A stretch of DNA of 64,000 nt from Sphingomonas sp. BK580 (GCF_014194975.1 NZ_JACIAY010000004.1:1-64000), one strand, 5' to 3'; positions 26,139-35,257 are shown, counted from the stretch's first letter. Translations and numbers: made by a program. Notes: generated by a model from the sequence alone, not told the origin.

Positions 26139-27470
26139 CTAGGCCTCCTCGATCCGCAGGGTCATCACCGCGTCCAGCCCCGGCCTCGCGTCGGCGAGCG
26201 TGAGCGTCCCGCCGTGCAGCCGCGCGATGGCCTCGACCAGCGGCAGCCCCAGGCCGTGGCCCGGGCGATGGCGACTCGCCTCGAGTCGACCGAAGCGGCG
26301 CAACGCCAGCGCGCGCGCCTCGATCGGTATGCCCGGCCCATCGTCGCGCACGCGCAGCACCGCCGCCACCCCCTCACGCGCCAGCGTCACCGTCACACGC
26401 GTGCGCGCCGGCGTGTGGTGGAGCGCGTTCTCGATCAGGTTGATCAAGGCCTGGCTCAGCAGCTGCGGGTCGCCGCGCACCGTCAATGGCGCGAATGGCC
26501 CGCCGGTCAGTCGCTGATCGCGCGCGTCAGCGTCGCCGACCAGCGTGTCGCACGCCTGCTCCGCCAACGCGGCGAGATCGACCGCGCGAAAGCCGGCGCG
26601 GCGCTCCCCCGCGGTCACCTCGGCGATGCGGAGGATCGCGGCGAAGAGCGCGAGCAGGTCGTCGCACTCGGCCAGCGCCGCCTCCAGCTCCTCGCCCGAC
26701 ACCGCCGGCCGCTCCGCCAGGCGCGCCAGCCGCGCGCGCAGCCGCGCCAGTGGGGTGCGGAGGTCGTGCGCCACGTCGCTGCTGACGCCGCGCAGCTGCT
26801 CGACCAGCGCGGCGATGCGGTCGAGCGCGCGGTTGAACGCTTCGGCCTGGTCGGCGAAGGCCCCGCCGCGCGGCGGCACGGGGACGCGCCGACTGAGATC
26901 GCCGTCGATGATCGCCGCGGCGGTGGCGCGCACCTCGCCGATGCGGCGGCGGACGATCCAGCCGAAGCTGGCGGTGCCCGCGAGCACCACCGCGAGCAAC
27001 GCGCCGAAGCCGATCAGATAGAGCTGCACCCGCGTGGCATCGTAGCCGTCGATCGGCTCGGTCTCGGCGATCGTGATCAGGCGCAGACCGCCGCCCGTGT
27101 CGCGCGCCTGCGCGCGGCCGGCGCTCAGCCCGACGATGCCGTCGCGTCGCCGCAGCGTGGTGAAGCCGAGCGGCACGGCGCGTTCCAGCACGACGTTGCC
27201 GCCGATCCGGCGCCCGCGTGTGTCCTCCAGCTCGAAGCCGATGTCGCCGGTGTCGCGGCGGCGCGAGAAGGCGTCGATCCGGCGCAGGATCGCGCGCGAG
27301 TCACCCGGCGCCACCGCGCTCAGCATCGCGTCGCCGACCTCGCCGATCCGCCGGTCGACCGCGCTCACCACCGCGGCCCGCGACGCGGCATAGGTGAGAT
27401 AGCCCGCGAGTACCGCCGCCCCGGCGAAGGCCGCGAGGAAGAACAAGGTCAGCGCGCGCAGCGATGACAC
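26139..27470 (-). CDS. Sensor histidine kinase (HAMP-HisKA-HATPase)
   Basis: A 443-residue membrane kinase. TM helices at about residues 5-27 and 160-185 flank a periplasmic sensor region. A HAMP segment follows, then HisKA with His235 in SDVAHDLRTPLARL. HATPase motifs are NLIENALHHTPA, VRDDGPGIP and GHGLGLPLVEAI. The proposed GTG start (VSSLRALTLFF) lies two bases after the stop of the response regulator gene (TGA-CC-GTG), which implies translational coupling. The longer upstream frame would overlap the regulator. It is an EnvZ/QseC-like partner of that regulator; the signal is unknown. Confidence 0.88.
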   Translation of the reverse strand: MSSLRALTLFFLAAFAGAAVLAGYLTYAASRAAVVSAVDRRIGEVGDAMLSAVAPGDSRAILRRIDAFSRRRDTGDIGFELEDTRGRRIGGNVVLERAVPLGFTTLRRRDGIVGLSAGRAQARDTGGGLRLITIAETEPIDGYDATRVQLYLIGFGALLAVVLAGTASFGWIVRRRIGEVRATAAAIIDGDLSRRVPVPPRGGAFADQAEAFNRALDRIAALVEQLRGVSSDVAHDLRTPLARLRARLARLAERPAVSGEELEAALAECDDLLALFAAILRIAEVTAGERRAGFRAVDLAALAEQACDTLVGDADARDQRLTGGPFAPLTVRGDPQLLSQALINLIENALHHTPARTRVTVTLAREGVAAVLRVRDDGPGIPIEARALALRRFGRLEASRHRPGHGLGLPLVEAIARLHGGTLTLADARPGLDAVMTLRIEEA

Positions 27471-27472
27471 GG

Positions 27473-28153
27473 TCAGGCGCGCAGCATGTAGCCGACGCTG
27501 CGCTTGGTGACGATCGGATCGATCTCGCCGGGAGCGCACAGCTTGCGCCGCAGCGAGCGCACCTGGACGTCGACGATGTTGGTGCTGGGCTCGAAGTCAT
27601 AGCCCCACACCCGTTCGATCAGCATCGCGCGGGTGAGATAGCTGCCGGCGTGGCGCGCGAGCTCGGCGAGCACGCCGAACTCCAGCTTGGCGAGATCGAG
27701 CGCGCGGCCGTTGCGCCAGGCGCGGTGCTGGCCCGGGCTGACGACGATGTCGCCGGCGCGCAGCGTGTCACTCTCGGCGCCCTGCTGCTGCCAGCCGCGC
27801 GCGCGTATCAGGGCACGCAGCCGTGCCTCGATCTCGCTCGCGGGCGTCGGCTTGACGACATAATCGTCCGCCCCGGCCTCCAGCCCGTCGACCTTCTCTG
27901 CCGAGCGGCCGAGCGCGGAGAGGATCAGCACGGGCACGGTCTGGCCGCGCTCGCGCGCGTGGCGCACGACGGCGGCGCCGTCCATCTGCGGCAGCATGCG
28001 ATCCAGGATCACCGCGTCATAGCGGTCGCGCTCGAGCGCCAGCAGCGCGTCGCGGCCGTTGTCGGTGACGGTCACCTCATGGTCGAGCGCGGCGAGGTCC
28101 TCGCGCAGCGACGCGGCATAGTCAGAGTCGTCCTCGACGATCAGCAGCTTCAT
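27473..28153 (-). CDS. OmpR-family response regulator
   Basis: A 226-residue transcription factor. The receiver domain occupies residues 1-115, with the phosphoacceptor Asp51 (VILDRMLPQMDG) and the acidic pocket EDD at 7-9. Thr/Lys are supplied by the LILSALGR and VVKPTP segments. The winged-helix DNA-binding domain spans about 128-222 (ending SVGYMLRA). It is the first gene of a two-gene operon with the downstream kinase. The upstream gap holds a type B repeat. Target genes cannot be told from sequence. Confidence 0.9.
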   Translation of the reverse strand: MKLLIVEDDSDYAASLREDLAALDHEVTVTDNGRDALLALERDRYDAVILDRMLPQMDGAAVVRHARERGQTVPVLILSALGRSAEKVDGLEAGADDYVVKPTPASEIEARLRALIRARGWQQQGAESDTLRAGDIVVSPGQHRAWRNGRALDLAKLEFGVLAELARHAGSYLTRAMLIERVWGYDFEPSTNIVDVQVRSLRRKLCAPGEIDPIVTKRSVGYMLRA

Positions 28154-28277
28154 CGGGTCCTCGTTGCTCCGCCCGTCCTCTTAGGCGGCGAGAAGGCGAA
28201 ACTCACGCGCGATCGACAGGCGGAGGATCGAGTAATGGCACTCGACTGCCCCGCGTGCAGAGGCCGCCCCGCCATTT

Positions 28278-28375
28278 CCGTCATCCTGCACTCGTATCAG
28301 GATCCACGGTCCCGCGAGCGCCTCCCGCTGCGGAGGTGCGGCACGGTGGATCCTGAGACGAGTTCAGGATGACGA
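28278..28375. repeat. REP-like palindromic element, type B
   Basis: CCGTCATCCTGCACTCGTATCAGGATCCACGGTCC at the left is answered by GTGGATCCTGAGACGAGTTCAGGATGACG at the right. These are long near-perfect inverted arms. It sits between the response regulator and the yjfC-like gene. Confidence 0.85.
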
Positions 28376-28432
28376 TGTGGGAGGGTAGAGCCGCGCACCC
28401 ACAGGTACCCGCACCCGCGCCGCCCGACCGCG

Positions 28433-29602
28433 TCACACGATCGCGTGGGGCACGTAGCGCGCGAGGTCGCGCGTGATCGGGCCGTCGTCCTCGCGCATGG
28501 ACAGCGCGACCGGCTCGTCGCCGACGATCCACGAGCCCACGACCGCGTGCTGGCCGTCGAACACAGGCAGCGGCTGATAGGCCTGGACGATATGCCCCTC
28601 CGCGCCATAGCCGCCGGCCAGCGGCGCGGCATCGTCGCCAGCGCCCGCGTCGACGAGAGCGATGTCCCAGCCCTCGCGCGAGAACAACGGCTTGCGGACG
28701 TGGCGCGGGCCGATCGCGGCGACGCCCTCCGAATCGTCGGCGAAGGCGGCGGGGAGCAGGTTGGGGTGGCCGCGGTGGCGCTCCCACAGCAGCGGCAAAA
28801 TGCCCTTGTTCGACAGTAAAGCCTTCCACGCCGGCTCGAGGAACAAGGTCTTCGTCGTCGGAAGCTGCGCGGCATAGGGCTCGCGCAACATGTCCTCCCA
28901 CGGGTAGAGCTTGAACAGCGCGCCGATCAGCAGCGACTCGTCGTCGACGAAGGCGCCCTCGGCGTCGACCCCGATCCGGTCGATCGCGACGAACTGCGGG
29001 TCGAGCCCGGCCTGGCGCGCGACCTCCTCGAGATAACGCACCGTCTGCCGGTCCTCGATCGAGTCCGGCACGCTGCTGAAATGGACCAGGCTGCGCGGCG
29101 TGAACAGGGTCGCGAACCGTTCCAGCAGCGCGTCGTGGAGGCGGTTATACTGGTCGGCGTCGGCCGGCAGCGTGCCGTCGGCGACGCGATCCTCCAGCCA
29201 CTGCCACTGGAACAGCGCGGTCTCGTACAGGCTGGTCGGCGTGTCGGCGTTATACTCGAGCAGCTTGGCCGGGCCGGTGCCGTCATAGGCGAAGTCGAAC
29301 CGGCCGTAGAGCGACGGCGCCCGCGCGCGCCACGACGCCGCCACCACGTCGCGCATCTCGGCCGGGATGGCGAGCCGCTGCATCAGCGAGTCGCTCGCCA
29401 CCACCTCCTCGACCAGGTCGAGGCAGAGCTGGTGCAGCTCGCCCGAGGGCGCCTCGATCCGCTCCTCGATCTCGTCGAGCGAGAAACGGTAGTAAGCGCG
29501 CTCGTCCCAGTAATGCTGGCCGTCGAGATGGTGGAAGGTGAAGCCCATCGCGCGCGCGGTCTCCTCCCATCCGGGACGCTCGCCGCTGACGATCCGCTCC
29601 AC
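28433..29602 (-). CDS. yjfC: Glutathionylspermidine synthase-like ATP-grasp protein (YjfC/YgiC type)
   Basis: A 389-residue protein of the glutathionylspermidine synthase C-terminal (ATP-grasp amide ligase) family without the amidase half. That is the form seen in E. coli YjfC and YgiC. Landmarks are FHHLDGQHYWDERAYYRF, LYGRFDFAYDG, LLEYNADTPTSLYE, FLEPAWKALLSNKGILPLLW and KPLFSREGWDI. The family ligates a carboxylate to an amine using ATP; whether polyamine is the true substrate is unproven. It starts with GTG, 14 bases after the pspA-like gene, and is the last gene of the leftward arm. Downstream lies a REP element. Confidence 0.87.
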   Translation of the reverse strand: MERIVSGERPGWEETARAMGFTFHHLDGQHYWDERAYYRFSLDEIEERIEAPSGELHQLCLDLVEEVVASDSLMQRLAIPAEMRDVVAASWRARAPSLYGRFDFAYDGTGPAKLLEYNADTPTSLYETALFQWQWLEDRVADGTLPADADQYNRLHDALLERFATLFTPRSLVHFSSVPDSIEDRQTVRYLEEVARQAGLDPQFVAIDRIGVDAEGAFVDDESLLIGALFKLYPWEDMLREPYAAQLPTTKTLFLEPAWKALLSNKGILPLLWERHRGHPNLLPAAFADDSEGVAAIGPRHVRKPLFSREGWDIALVDAGAGDDAAPLAGGYGAEGHIVQAYQPLPVFDGQHAVVGSWIVGDEPVALSMREDDGPITRDLARYVPHAIV

Positions 29603-29616
29603 CCGCCGCTGCCCGC

Positions 29617-30357
29617 TCAGTCGCGCGACGTGTCGCGGCTGCGGTCGTCGAGCCGCAGCGGCGCGCCGCCGTCCTTCGGCGCCGCGAGCCGCGCGAGGAT
29701 GTCGTCCGCGCTGCTCGAGCCCGGCAGCAGCCCCGCGGCCTGGAGCTTGGCGTCGAGGTCGGCGCCGGTGCGCATGTCCTCCAGCTCGGCCGCGGCGCGG
29801 AACTTCTCCTCGCGCACCGCCTGGCGCTCCTTGAGCCGCTTGAGGCTGTCCGCCGCCGAGCCGAGCTGCGACGAGGCGCCGCTGGTATTGGCCGCGATCT
29901 GCGCCTGCGCCTGCTGCACGCTCTCGTTGGCGCGCACCACGTCGACCTCGCGGCGGAGCGACTCGATCTTGCCGTCGCCCGACTTGATGATGCCGCGCAT
30001 CCGGTCCTCGGCGGTGCGCATCTCCTCCACCTGCGGGCGCTTGCCGCCGAGCTCCTGCTCGATCGTCGCCAGCCGCTGCGCCACCTCGCGCGCCAGGTCC
30101 ATGTCGCCGCGCGCCATCGCCGCGCGCGCCGACGCCTCATATTTCTCCTGCTGCGCGGCGAGCGCCTCGATGTCCTTCTCGATCAGCCGGCGCTTGGCGG
30201 TGAGCGTGGCGAGGTCGTCGCGCGCCTTGGCCTGCGCCGCGCCGGCGTCGCGGATCTGCTGGTCGAGGATCGTCAGCGCGCGCGCGTCGACCACCGACTG
30301 CCCCGCCTCGTGCGCGGTGCCGCGTACCAGGGTGACGAACTGCTTCCACATCGACAT
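29617..30357 (-). CDS. yjfJ: PspA/IM30 (Vipp1) family protein, YjfJ-like
   Basis: A 246-residue, nearly all-helical coiled-coil protein. It starts MSMWKQFVTLVRGTAHEAGQ, the amphipathic membrane-binding helix of the family. Long heptad-rich helices follow (about residues 25-190), then a charged tail after the usual PspA core. PspA/IM30 proteins form ESCRT-III-like assemblies that support damaged membranes. None of the usual pspBC or pspF partners are nearby; instead it sits in the yjf set, 28 bases after yjfI and 14 before yjfC. It is the middle gene of the leftward arm. Confidence 0.88.
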   Translation of the reverse strand: MSMWKQFVTLVRGTAHEAGQSVVDARALTILDQQIRDAGAAQAKARDDLATLTAKRRLIEKDIEALAAQQEKYEASARAAMARGDMDLAREVAQRLATIEQELGGKRPQVEEMRTAEDRMRGIIKSGDGKIESLRREVDVVRANESVQQAQAQIAANTSGASSQLGSAADSLKRLKERQAVREEKFRAAAELEDMRTGADLDAKLQAAGLLPGSSSADDILARLAAPKDGGAPLRLDDRSRDTSRD

Positions 30358-30385
30358 GACGTATCGGTCCTTGAGGGAATGAGGG

Positions 30386-30814
30386 TCAGGCGGCGGCGAA
30401 GGCGTCGCGCAGGTCGGCCGCGGCGTCCAGCGCGTTCTGCGCCAGCACGCGCAGCTCGGTCAGGATCTCGCGCTCGCTCGACTCGATCGAGAGCTCGCCG
30501 ATCAGCTCGTAATACTCGCGCCCGTCCAGCTCGGTGATCGCGAAGTTGGACAAAGGCACCAGCTTCTGCGCCTTGAGCAGGAAGCGGTTGAACTTCTCCG
30601 CCTCGGGCTGCTCGTCGACCGGCCACAGCAGGGTGGAGACGACGATCTGCTCGCCCGCGCAGCTGACGAACACCGCGAGGTCGCCGTGCTCGTGCATCGT
30701 CACGCGCAGCACCGGCTCGGCCGACTCGATCCGCTCGACGCTCAGCTCCTCGCGGTGCGCGCCGAGCGCGTCCGCCAGCCGACCGATCGTCCATACCCGC
30801 GCCGTGTCGCTCAC
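30386..30814 (-). CDS. yjfI: DUF2170 family protein, YjfI-like
   Basis: A 142-residue acidic cytoplasmic protein of the DUF2170 family, whose E. coli member YjfI heads the same gene set. Recognisable segments are VSCAGEQIVVSTLLWPVDEQ, FNRFLLKAQKLVPLSNF and GELSIESSEREILTELRVLAQNA. The longer open frame upstream is not credible; GTG 30814 was chosen because homology-like sequence begins there. Function is unknown; the constant partnership with a PspA-like protein suggests a role in assembly or regulation of that protein. First gene of the leftward arm. Confidence 0.85.
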   Translation of the reverse strand: MSDTARVWTIGRLADALGAHREELSVERIESAEPVLRVTMHEHGDLAVFVSCAGEQIVVSTLLWPVDEQPEAEKFNRFLLKAQKLVPLSNFAITELDGREYYELIGELSIESSEREILTELRVLAQNALDAAADLRDAFAAA

Positions 30815-30842
30815 CGATCGCTGCTCCTGCCGTTCACGCCTG

Positions 30843-30848
30843 TTGACA
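30843..30848 (+). promoter_or_regulatory. Candidate -35 box in yjfI/yjfK divergent gap
   Basis: A perfect TTGACA lies in the 87-bp gap between divergent arms, reading toward yjfK. The matching -10 about 17 bases on is poor (CACCCG; CATTAG is nearer), so this is suggestive only. AAGGAAAGG at 30877 is the yjfK ribosome site. Confidence 0.3.
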
Positions 30849-30901
30849 CCCCCCGCATTAGCCCGCACCCGTGGGCAAGGAAAGGCGCGACGGGTGACGG
30901 C

Positions 30902-31543
30902 ATGATCTTCGGCAGCCTCTTCGGCGGCGGGCGCGACGAGGCGACGCGACCCAGCGTGGCGGTGGTGCGCGACATCACGATCGGGCGGATGGTGCGGCTC
31001 GATCCGCTGGCGTGGCGGCGACTGAGCGGCGGCGTGTTCACGCTCGACCGCGACACGCTGGAGATCACCGCGCAGGGGCTGATCAAGCTGGACGACGGGG
31101 GCTATGTCCACCGCTTCTACACCGACGACGAGCTGATGCTCCAGGCGGTGAGCCAGCAGGCGGACGGCAGCAATGCCGACGATTTCACGCTGTTCCGCCC
31201 GTGGTCGTCGACCTACGCGAGCGGCGGCTGGGACGATGCCGCGTTCCGCGAGCGGATGACCAGGCCCGAGTGGGTGGAGGGCGGGCTGCCGCCGTTCCGC
31301 CGTTACTGGTACGAGGGCGACGACCGCGTCCAGCCGCCGGTGCAATTGTGGGAGGCGCTCTACTACGAGCGCGACGGCGCGCCGGTGAAGCATATCCGCC
31401 AGCAATGCATGCTCTACGCGCGCGACCTCGCGCCCGAGGGGCAGGAGCTGTTGCTCGCGGTGGCGACCAGCCCCGAGGGCGGCGACACGACGCACGACCT
31501 GATGGTGGGGCTGCCGCTGTCGCCGGCGGAGTTCAGCGCGTGA
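30902..31543 (+). CDS. yjfK: DUF2491 family protein, YjfK-like
   Basis: A 213-residue cytoplasmic protein of the DUF2491 family (E. coli YjfK). Characteristic stretches are LEITAQGLIKLDDGGYVHRFYTDDE, FRPWSSTYASGGWDD and FRRYWYEGDDRVQPPVQLWEAL. Family function is unknown; it occurs with PspA-like, DUF350 and DUF1190 genes. ATG 30902 has AAGGAAAGG upstream. It is divergent from yjfI and opens the rightward arm. A REP element separates it from the DUF350 gene. Confidence 0.87.
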   Translation: MIFGSLFGGGRDEATRPSVAVVRDITIGRMVRLDPLAWRRLSGGVFTLDRDTLEITAQGLIKLDDGGYVHRFYTDDELMLQAVSQQADGSNADDFTLFRPWSSTYASGGWDDAAFRERMTRPEWVEGGLPPFRRYWYEGDDRVQPPVQLWEALYYERDGAPVKHIRQQCMLYARDLAPEGQELLLAVATSPEGGDTTHDLMVGLPLSPAEFSA

Positions 31544-31598
31544 GCGGGGGGCGGGCGGCTCCTTCGCTCTTCACTCCCGAATTTCCTCCTCTCTTCCC

Positions 31599-31694
31599 CG
31601 TCATCCCCGCGGCGGCGGGGATCCAGACGCGCTGACATGGCGGCTCCATCGCGGAGGTCAGCGTGTCTGGATTCCCGCCTGCGCGGGAATGACG
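31599..31694. repeat. REP-like palindromic element, type D
   Basis: CGTCATCCCCGCGGCGGCGGGGATCCAGACGCGCTGAC is answered by GTCAGCGTGTCTGGATTCCCGCCTGCGCGGGAATGACG. These long arms would form a stem of more than 30 bp in RNA. It lies within the yjfK-yjfL interval, so it is probably transcribed inside an operon. Confidence 0.85.
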
Positions 31695-31791
31695 AAGGAG
31701 GATGGGGGACGATCAGTCGGCTCGCCGGCCTGCCGCGCTCTCCGATCCTCCAGCGTTCATCCGCCCCGCCACTGACCCGGGAGACGCCATC

Positions 31792-32208
31792 GTGACGCTC
31801 GACCTTCCCGCCTATCTCGCCGGCGTGAGCCATTTCCTGCTCGCCTTCGGGCTGGCCTGCGTGCTGCTTGCGCTGTTCAAGGCGATCTACCAGAAATCGA
31901 CCCCCTATGACGAGCGCGCGCTGGTGGCGCAGGGCAATGTCGCCGCCGCGCTCGCCTTCGGCGGCGCGATCGTCGGCTTCGCGCTGCCGCTCGCCTCGGC
32001 GCTGAGCGAGACCACCGACCCGGTCGAGTTCGTCGCCTGGGCGGTGCTCGCCGGCGCGATCCAGGTGCTCGCCAGCCTGGTGGTGCGCCGCGTGGTGGTG
32101 CGCGACATGGCGCGGCGGCTCGAGGAGGGCAATGTCGCCAGCGGCGTCTATGCCGCGGCGACGTCGATCTCGGTCGGGCTGCTCAACGCCGCCAGCATGA
32201 CCTATTGA
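31792..32208 (+). CDS. yjfL: DUF350 membrane protein, YjfL-like
   Basis: A 138-residue inner-membrane protein with four predicted helices (about residues 7-32, 48-70, 77-100 and 118-137), the normal DUF350 architecture of paired two-helix units. GTG 31792 was chosen because GGGAG lies eight bases upstream and the first helix follows at once; an in-frame ATG at 31702 would add a tail partly derived from intergenic sequence. Family function is unknown, possibly transport or signalling at the membrane linked to PspA-like proteins. It is seven bases from the next gene. Confidence 0.85.
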   Translation: MTLDLPAYLAGVSHFLLAFGLACVLLALFKAIYQKSTPYDERALVAQGNVAAALAFGGAIVGFALPLASALSETTDPVEFVAWAVLAGAIQVLASLVVRRVVVRDMARRLEEGNVASGVYAAATSISVGLLNAASMTY

Positions 32209-32215
32209 GGTCGCC

Positions 32216-32860
32216 ATGACCGACTCGACCGCCCCGCGCCGCCGCCTGCGCTCCGCCGCCGCGGGTCTCTCCGCCGCGAGCGCGCTGGCGATGCTCTCCG
32301 CCTGCGACCCGCAGCCGAGCGACGAGCAGGTCTCGCGCGAGCGCTACGGCGCGCCCACCGAGGTCGCCGCCTTCAACAACGTCGACGAGTGCAAGGCCAG
32401 CGGCGCCTTCGCGCAGGTGACGTGCGAGGAGGCAGCCCGCAACGCCGCGGCCGAGGACAGCAAGACCGCGCCGCGCTTCGCCGACTGCGACGTGTGCGAG
32501 GACCAGTTCGGCGCGGGCAACTGCCTCGTCCGCAACGAGGGCGGGCAGAGCTTCTTCGTGCCGCTGCTGACCGGCTTCATGATCGGTCGCCTGCTCAACG
32601 GGCCGGGCTACCGCTACTCGGGCCTGTACCGCAGCGGGCGCGACGACCGCTATTACACGCCGGGTGGCGCCTGGCTGTACGGCGGCGGCTACGGCGGGCG
32701 CGGCTATTCCTACCAGGTCGGCTCGCGCGCGGTGACCGCACCGGTGACGACGCAGCGGATCCAGACGCGCAGCTCGGTGGTGTCGCGCGGCGGCTTCGGC
32801 GGGCGCGTCTCGGCGCGGTCGAGTGGCGGCTGGGGCGGGGGACGCTCGTTCGGCGGATAG
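32216..32860 (+). CDS. yjfM: DUF1190 lipoprotein, YjfM-like
   Basis: A 214-residue predicted lipoprotein. An Arg-rich signal is followed by the lipobox LSAC at Cys30. The core carries the DUF1190 pattern of cysteines (DECKASG, VTCEEA, DCDVCEDQFGAGNC). The tail after residue 125 is Gly/Tyr/Ser/Arg-rich, ending in GGWGGGRSFGG. E. coli YjfM and YgiB are relatives encoded beside yjfC and ygiC, so the link to the ATP-grasp gene is conserved even though that gene lies in the other arm here. Last gene of the rightward arm; a REP element follows. Confidence 0.85.
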   Translation: MTDSTAPRRRLRSAAAGLSAASALAMLSACDPQPSDEQVSRERYGAPTEVAAFNNVDECKASGAFAQVTCEEAARNAAAEDSKTAPRFADCDVCEDQFGAGNCLVRNEGGQSFFVPLLTGFMIGRLLNGPGYRYSGLYRSGRDDRYYTPGGAWLYGGGYGGRGYSYQVGSRAVTAPVTTQRIQTRSSVVSRGGFGGRVSARSSGGWGGGRSFGG

Positions 32861-32888
32861 GCGGGCGGGGGGAGCGCGCCCTGCCCTC

Positions 32889-32984
32889 CCGTCATCCCGG
32901 GCGTGACCCGGGTCCATGGTGCCACGAGCCGCACCGCCGTTGCTCTCGCGGAGGAGTGACTCCCGCATCAAATCCGGCATGACG
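32889..32984. repeat. REP-like palindromic element, type E
   Basis: It starts CCGTCATCCCGGGCGTGACCCGGGTCCATGG and ends ATCAAATCCGGCATGACG. The termini are inverted but the inner arms have diverged. It separates the yjf set from pncB. Confidence 0.65.
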
Positions 32985-33076
32985 CGGGGGAGATCGGGCG
33001 TCCCGCGACTCTCGCCTCGACGAGCGCGCCTTCGCCACCCCTTCATCCGCGCGCGCGCACCGCTTATGCCCCCAGC

Positions 33077-34384
33077 ATGACCACCGTCACCGACATCGCC
33101 TCGCGGACCTACAACCACAGCTTCCGGCTCGACCCGATCGTCCGCAGCCTGCTCGACACCGACTTCTACAAGCTGCTGATGCTGCAGATGATTCGCCGCC
33201 TCCACCCGGAAACGCGCGCGACCTTCGCGCTGATCAACCGCACCAGGGCGGTGCGCCTCGCCGAGGTGATCGATGAGGCCGAGCTGCGCGCCCAGCTCGA
33301 TCACGCGCGGACGGTGCGCTTCGCCAAGAAGGAGCTGATCTGGCTGGCGGGCAACAGCTTCTACGGCGAGGCGCGGATGTTCGCGCCCGACTTCCTCGCC
33401 TGGCTCGCCGACTTTCGCCTGCCCGAATACGAGCTGCGCCGGGTCGACGGCCAATATGAGCTGACCTTCGCCGGCCTGTGGTGCGAGACGACGATGTGGG
33501 AGATCCCCGCACTCGCGATCATCAACGAATTGCGCTCGCGCGCCGCGACGCGCGACCACGATCGGTTCGCGCTCGACGTACTCTACGCGCGCGGCAAGGC
33601 GAAATTGTGGGAGAAGGTTGAGCGGCTGCGCCAGCTGCCCGACCTCGTCATCTCGGACTTCGGCACGCGCCGCCGCCACGGCTTCCTGTGGCAGCGCTGG
33701 TGCGTCGAGGCGCTCAAGGAAGGGCTGGGCGGTCGCTTCATCGGCACCTCGAACGTGCTGCTGGCGATGGACGCCGACCTCGAGGCGATCGGCACCAACG
33801 CGCACGAGCTGCCGATGGTGGAGGCCGCGCTGTCGCGCGACGACGCGGAGCTGGCGGGCGCGCCCTATCGCGTGCTCGAGCAGTGGCGCCAGCATTACGG
33901 CGGCAACCTGCTGATCGCGCTGCCCGACGCCTATGGCACCGCGGCGTTCCTGCGCGCCGCGCCCGACTGGGTGGCGGACTGGACCGGCTTCCGCCCCGAC
34001 AGCGCGCCGCCGATCGAGGCGGGCGAGCAGATCATCCGCTGGTGGCAGCAGCACGGCCGCGACCCGCGCACCAAGCTGCTGATCTTCTCGGACGGCATGG
34101 ACGTCGACTCGATCGAGCGCGTCTACCGCCACTTCCACGGCCGGGCCCGGATGAGCTTCGGCTGGGGCACGAATCTCACCAACGACTTTCGCGGCTGCGA
34201 TCCGGACGGTGCGGGCGGGCTCGAGCCGATCTCGCTGGTGTGCAAGGTGACGGAGGCGGACGGCCATCCCGCGGTGAAGCTGAGCGACAATCCCGCCAAG
34301 GCGACCGGCGCGCCGGCCGAGATCGAGCGCTACCTGCGCGTGTTCGGTGCCGGCGGGCGGATCACCCAACCGGTGGAGGTGTGA
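33077..34384 (+). CDS. pncB: Nicotinate phosphoribosyltransferase
   Basis: A 435-residue cytoplasmic enzyme forming nicotinate mononucleotide from nicotinate and PRPP with ATP, in the NAD salvage (Preiss-Handler) pathway. Markers are [15 protein letters not shown] near the N-terminus, a conserved [12 protein letters not shown] with the autophosphorylated-His neighbourhood, [21 protein letters not shown] and [10 protein letters not shown]. Length is normal for the proteobacterial PncB type. The start codon is 11 bases after TTATGCC, with a weak ribosome site. No other NAD genes are nearby. Confidence 0.93.
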   Translation: MTTVTDIASRTYNHSFRLDPIVRSLLDTDFYKLLMLQMIRRLHPETRATFALINRTRAVRLAEVIDEAELRAQLDHARTVRFAKKELIWLAGNSFYGEARMFAPDFLAWLADFRLPEYELRRVDGQYELTFAGLWCETTMWEIPALAIINELRSRAATRDHDRFALDVLYARGKAKLWEKVERLRQLPDLVISDFGTRRRHGFLWQRWCVEALKEGLGGRFIGTSNVLLAMDADLEAIGTNAHELPMVEAALSRDDAELAGAPYRVLEQWRQHYGGNLLIALPDAYGTAAFLRAAPDWVADWTGFRPDSAPPIEAGEQIIRWWQQHGRDPRTKLLIFSDGMDVDSIERVYRHFHGRARMSFGWGTNLTNDFRGCDPDGAGGLEPISLVCKVTEADGHPAVKLSDNPAKATGAPAEIERYLRVFGAGGRITQPVEV

Positions 34385-34445
34385 GCGCGGCGGGAACCCG
34401 GCGCGCGTGCTCGCGTCCTATCCCTCTGACGAACAAGGGCGACGC

Positions 34446-35225
34446 ATGACCAAGCTGTTTCACGTGAGCGACGTCCATTTCGGTGCGGAGGACCCGGAGG
34501 CGGTGGCGTGGTTCCGCGACCTCGTCGCCGCGGAGAAGCCCGACGCGGTGATCATGACCGGGGACCTGACGATGCGCGCCACGCCGAAGGAGTTCGAGGC
34601 CGGCGGCGCGTGGTTGCGCAGCCTCGGCGTGCCGGTGACGCTCGAGGTCGGCAACCACGACCTGCCCTATTATTGGGATCCGATCCGCCGACTGTTCTCG
34701 CCTTACTCGCGCTACGCCGCGGTGGAGCGGATGATCGAGAAGCCGCTCGACGTCGCGGGGATCACCGTCGTGCCGCTCAAGACCACCGCGCGCGCGCAGT
34801 GGCGCTGGAACTGGTCCAAGGGACGGGTGAGCCGCGGCTCGCTGCGCCGTGCGCTCGCGCTGGTGCGGGAGGCGCCCAAGGATCATCTCATCTTCGTCGC
34901 CGGCCACCATCCGCTGATCGAGGGCGGCACCAAGGGGACCGCCAAGACCAGGAACGGCGACGCCGCGCTGGAGGCGCTCGCCGAGGCGGGGGTGCATGCC
35001 GTGCTGTCGGGGCACGTCCACGATCCGTTCGACGTGCCGTACGAGCGCGGTGGCTGGACGCTGCGGCTGATCGGCGCGGGCACGCTGTCCAAGCGCACGC
35101 GCGCGACGCCGCCGGCCTTCAACGAGATCCGCGTCTCGGGGGGGCGCTTCGAGACGATCGTGCGCACGCTCTCGCCGCAGCCCGAGCGATCGATCAGCAG
35201 CACGGTCGAGGCGGGGCGGGGATAG
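34446..35225 (+). CDS. Metallophosphoesterase
   Basis: A 259-residue calcineurin-like phosphoesterase with all five metal-site blocks: DVHF near the start, GDLT, GNHD, GHHPL and GHVHDP. It is the size of single-domain 3',5'-cyclic-nucleotide phosphodiesterase-like or UDP-diacylglucosamine-hydrolase-like proteins. Its substrate is not evident. ATG 34446 begins directly with the first strand (MTKLFHVSDVHFG); the longer upstream frame overlaps pncB and was rejected. It lies 61 bp after pncB and may be co-transcribed. Confidence 0.85.
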   Translation: MTKLFHVSDVHFGAEDPEAVAWFRDLVAAEKPDAVIMTGDLTMRATPKEFEAGGAWLRSLGVPVTLEVGNHDLPYYWDPIRRLFSPYSRYAAVERMIEKPLDVAGITVVPLKTTARAQWRWNWSKGRVSRGSLRRALALVREAPKDHLIFVAGHHPLIEGGTKGTAKTRNGDAALEALAEAGVHAVLSGHVHDPFDVPYERGGWTLRLIGAGTLSKRTRATPPAFNEIRVSGGRFETIVRTLSPQPERSISSTVEAGRG

Positions 35226-35257
35226 TCGAGTCACATCCTCCCTTCGCTGAGCTCTCA

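Noticed and set aside
31418..31791. ATG 31702 as start of the DUF350 protein
   Set aside because: It would add 30 residues derived from sequence next to a REP element, with no ribosome site that I trust; GTG 31792 has GGGAG in place and the first membrane helix follows.
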